15,077 nt of DNA. It comes from Bryobacterales bacterium (GTDB lineage: Bacteria > Acidobacteriota > Terriglobia > Bryobacterales > Bryobacteraceae). Shown here one piece after another: positions 13,291 to 15,077 of the stretch (position 1 is its first letter; every line of letters starts with the position of its first letter). Where the stretch lies: NCBI GenBank assembly GCA_003132865.1, contig PKYZ01000703.1, forward strand, positions 1-15,077. The letters run 5' to 3'. The notes beneath the pieces were generated by a model that saw only the letters and a program-made list of their open reading frames with translations, had not been told where the DNA came from and ran no database searches. Position numbers and translations under genes: made by a program.

Positions 13291-13324
13291 GGCAGGCGAA
13301 ACCGCCTGGCGAAACCGCCTGCCC
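13291..13324. repeat. palindrome containing a tandem 13-mer
   Basis: GCGAAACCGCCTG occurs twice in a row (13296-13308 and 13309-13321). The unit is framed by GGCAGGCG (13291-13298) and CGCCTGCC (13317-13324), which can pair as an 8-bp stem. It lies in the 164-bp gap between the divergent reductase and hydrolase genes, and CCACC follows. Confidence 0.75.
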
Positions 13325-13337
13325 CACCGAGCGCGCT

Positions 13338-13343
13338 TACAAT
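13338..13343 (+). promoter_or_regulatory. possible -10 box of the alpha/beta hydrolase gene
   Basis: TACAAT lies 23 bp before ATG 13367. At 17-bp spacing the -35 position falls on the end of the palindromic repeat (CCGCCT), a poor match. Confidence 0.35.
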
Positions 13344-13366
13344 AGTTGTTCGGACACTTCACCCCC

Positions 13367-14185
13367 ATGAACCAGGAAGAAAGATTGCGCGCCTTTCGCA
13401 CGAGTTATCCCAACAAGTCGCTGGCGGCGGCCGCCGTGGAATGGAAATACAGGATCTGCGGCGTGGGCACGCGGGCGCTTTTGATGCTTCCCGGCGGCGA
13501 ACTGGTCAACGACATGGGCTTCGATCTGGTCGCTGCGCTGGCGCCGCGGTTCCGCATCGTCTACCCCGCGTACCCACGCGTCGAGTCGCTGGATGATCTT
13601 GCAGATGGCATCGCCGCGATTCTCAATGCCGAGAACATCGCGCGCACCTCGGTGCTGGGCGCGTCCTTCGGCGGAGCGGTGGCGCAGTGCATGATCCGGC
13701 GGCATCCGGACAGGATCGAGCGGCTGATTCTTTCGAACACGGGCGTGCCGCTGGCGTACCTGGTGCGCGGCCGGAAGATCGCCAATGCGGTCCTGTCGTC
13801 GATTCCGTGGCCGCTGCTGCGCGGCCTGCTTGCCAAGAGCATCATCAAGCTGCTGGGCGCGCCGGCTGACGAGCTTCCGTTCTGGCGGGACTACACGAAG
13901 GAGTTATTGGCAACGCAACTTGCTAAGGCGGACGTAATGGCGAATCTGCGGATTCAGTACGAATATCATCTGCGGTACCGCTTCACGCCGGACGATCTGG
14001 CGGCCTGGCCGGGGAAGATCTTCATCATAGAGTCCGATAACGACATCTTCAACGCGGAGCGCCGGAAAGCGCTGCGCGACACGTATCCGCAAGCCCCGGT
14101 CTACACGTTCCACGGCGCCGGACACGCCCCGGCCTTCAGCCGGGCGGGCGAGTATTTGGAAGTGTTGGGGCGATTCTTGGAGTAA
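13367..14185 (+). CDS. alpha/beta hydrolase
   Basis: This is a 272-residue cytoplasmic alpha/beta-hydrolase. The nucleophile elbow is VLGASFGG (S100), the acid is D224 or D226 in IIESDNDIF, and the histidine is H253 in GAGHAPAF, a complete triad in the right order. LLMLPGG (38-44) is the oxyanion-hole strand. A cap region spans about 127-210. There is no signal peptide. The substrate cannot be predicted; esterases, lactonases and C-C hydrolases share this layout. ATG 13367 is chosen over an upstream in-frame start at 13346. The spacer before it has no Shine-Dalgarno sequence. It stands alone, divergent from the reductase operon and convergent with the lipase-like gene, with 20 bp between stops. 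Confidence 0.9.
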   Translation: MNQEERLRAFRTSYPNKSLAAAAVEWKYRICGVGTRALLMLPGGELVNDMGFDLVAALAPRFRIVYPAYPRVESLDDLADGIAAILNAENIARTSVLGASFGGAVAQCMIRRHPDRIERLILSNTGVPLAYLVRGRKIANAVLSSIPWPLLRGLLAKSIIKLLGAPADELPFWRDYTKELLATQLAKADVMANLRIQYEYHLRYRFTPDDLAAWPGKIFIIESDNDIFNAERRKALRDTYPQAPVYTFHGAGHAPAFSRAGEYLEVLGRFLE

Positions 14186-14205
14186 GGGCGTGCGCCACCT
14201 CGTCG

Positions 14206-14964
14206 TCAGATAGTCCGCGCGAGGCGGCCCGCTAGAACGCGATAGACGGCCGGATTGAAGACCAGCCCGACGTGCGTGCCTGTCACCTCGCAATCGATCT
14301 CGGGATCGCCCGTCACGCAATACCGCCAGTCCACGATGCCGTCGCTCCTGGTGTAGATGGCGGTTTGCGCCACATCGTCTGGAAACTCGGCTTTCAGCGA
14401 CGAAACGAATTCGCAGGTGCAGGCATCCGTATAGCAGCCGGGCAGAATGTGGCCGGCATGCTCGCGCAGGATGTGATTGCGGATGGCGTCGCTGGCGCGC
14501 AACACTTTGGAGTGCGCCACCGATCCGCGGAACGGGGATCCCAAGGTGGTGACCGACGCGACCTGATCGGGCCGCTGCGCGGCCACCGACCGCGCGATGA
14601 TGCCTCCCAGGCTGTGGCCGACCAGGTGCACGCGGCGGCCCGAGGCATTGAAGGCGCGCGTCACGGTATCGTTCAGCCGGCGGCGAATCAGCAGGTTGGG
14701 GCATTCCGCGTTCCAGCCGATGCCCGAAAAATAGGACCGGTAGCCGACCGTGCGCAGCCAGGAGAACAATTCGCCGAGGTAACTGTCCGTGCCCAGGAAA
14801 CCGGGAATCAGGACCACGGCCTCGCCATGACCGTGTGGCACGCCCAGTCCATAGAAGATGGACGTTAGCCTCAAGTGAACCAGTTCGAAGCCGACTAGAA
14901 GTTCCTGCCACATGGAGACATCGGCTTCTTGACGCTCGTGGACGGAGTACCTTTGACCCGTCAT
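14206..14964 (-). CDS. lipase-like alpha/beta hydrolase
   Basis: This is a 252-residue hydrolase of the lipase/PGAP1-like type. VVLIPGFLGTD (50-60) forms the oxyanion region, VHLVGHSLGGIIAR (112-125) carries the nucleophile S118, SDGIVDW (207-213) carries the acid (D208 or D212), and TGTHVGLVFNP (228-238) the histidine H231. The 'DGIVDW' and 'THVGL' motifs are common in bacterial lipases and acyltransferases. Six cysteines (C88, C177, C182, C184, C216, C225) are notable for a protein without an obvious signal peptide. The start is uncertain: ATG 14964 is preferred, since upstream in-frame sequence runs into a repeat, while ATG 14913 would remove 17 residues. No Shine-Dalgarno sequence is seen; TACACT (14979-14974) is a possible -10 box. 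Confidence 0.87.
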   Translation of the reverse strand: MTGQRYSVHERQEADVSMWQELLVGFELVHLRLTSIFYGLGVPHGHGEAVVLIPGFLGTDSYLGELFSWLRTVGYRSYFSGIGWNAECPNLLIRRRLNDTVTRAFNASGRRVHLVGHSLGGIIARSVAAQRPDQVASVTTLGSPFRGSVAHSKVLRASDAIRNHILREHAGHILPGCYTDACTCEFVSSLKAEFPDDVAQTAIYTRSDGIVDWRYCVTGDPEIDCEVTGTHVGLVFNPAVYRVLAGRLARTI

Positions 14965-15023
14965 GCGTATTCTAGTGTAACCGATTTGGGCGCGAGTATG
15001 ACCCAGGTAACGGTTGGTACGCA

Positions 15024-15049
15024 TCACAGGCTGAAGCCTGTGCCAACAT
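15024..15049 (+). repeat. interspersed palindromic repeat, copy 2
   Basis: These bases match the reverse complement of 7516-7541 at 24 of 26 positions. The core CACAGGCT-GA-AGCCTGTG is a perfect 8-bp inverted repeat. It lies upstream of the lipase-like gene. Confidence 0.8.
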
Positions 15050-15057
15050 GGGGGCCT

Positions 15058-15076
15058 GGCAGGCTGAATGCCTGCC
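15058..15076. repeat. GGCAGGC palindrome at the window end
   Basis: GGCAGGC (15058-15064) pairs with GCCTGCC (15070-15076) around TGAAT. It is closely related in core to the units at 13291-13324 and 8556-8572 and follows copy 2 of the CAGGCTGAAGCCTG repeat by 8 bp. Confidence 0.75.
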
Positions 15077-15077
15077 C

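Noticed and set aside
13296..13321. Tandem 13-mer, and the CCACCAG heptamers at 3784, considered as a CRISPR remnant
   Set aside because: Units are too short, directly abutting, without spacers, and no cas genes are nearby.
13904..14911. Open frame of 335 codons on the - strand
   Set aside because: It runs antisense and out of frame through the alpha/beta hydrolase and lipase-like genes, whose catalytic motifs are intact. Its product is Arg-rich and featureless.

Overview
The window looks like part of a GC-rich Acidobacteriota chromosome, probably of the Solibacter/Bryobacter type. The best evidence is the long orphan MacB/FtsX-type permease at 8624-11068. Its architecture, with two permease halves fused and no ATPase beside it, is that of the 'acidobacterial duplicated orphan permease' (ADOP) family. 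Support also comes from scarce Shine-Dalgarno sequences and many short GC-rich palindromes between genes. The taxonomic call is inference from gene content.

Region 1 (1-3731) is a mobile element that is visibly richer in A+T than the rest. A 25-bp inverted repeat (24/25 matches) sits at 1-25 and 3707-3731. Inside are an IS1595-family transposase on the + strand and, facing it on the - strand, a tight four-gene passenger operon. In order of transcription it encodes a DGQHR/DndB-like protein (here GGQHR), a HEPN-like protein with an intact RNxxxH motif, a small basic protein and a small protein with a C-terminal membrane helix. Each terminal repeat carries an inward-facing TTGACT -35 box, so each end seems to supply the promoter for one arm. 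A hairpin with a T-rich tail closes the passenger operon. This cargo is the best candidate in the window for an undescribed system, possibly defence or toxin-antitoxin; that function is inference.

Region 2 (3732-8455) is ordinary chromosome. A DUF3467 protein overlaps, and is probably translationally coupled to, a GT-C type membrane glycosyltransferase. Converging on the latter is a short-chain dehydrogenase whose catalytic Tyr and Lys both appear replaced. A WYL-domain regulator is divergent from it, with a near-perfect palindrome between them. Then comes an intergenic cluster of palindromes and a UPF0173-type metallo-hydrolase.

Region 3 (8456-15077) holds the ADOP permease, a two-gene operon on the - strand (aldo/keto reductase, then zinc-dependent alcohol/polyol dehydrogenase, with an ATGA overlap), and two convergent alpha/beta hydrolases. 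Short palindromic repeats with related cores (CAGGCTGAAGCCTG; GGCAGGC-loop-GCCTGCC) recur at 7516-7541, 8556-8578, 13291-13324 and 15024-15076. One supplies the last codons and the stop of the WYL gene. No gene-free stretch exceeds 300 bases, and I saw no tRNA, rRNA or CRISPR array.
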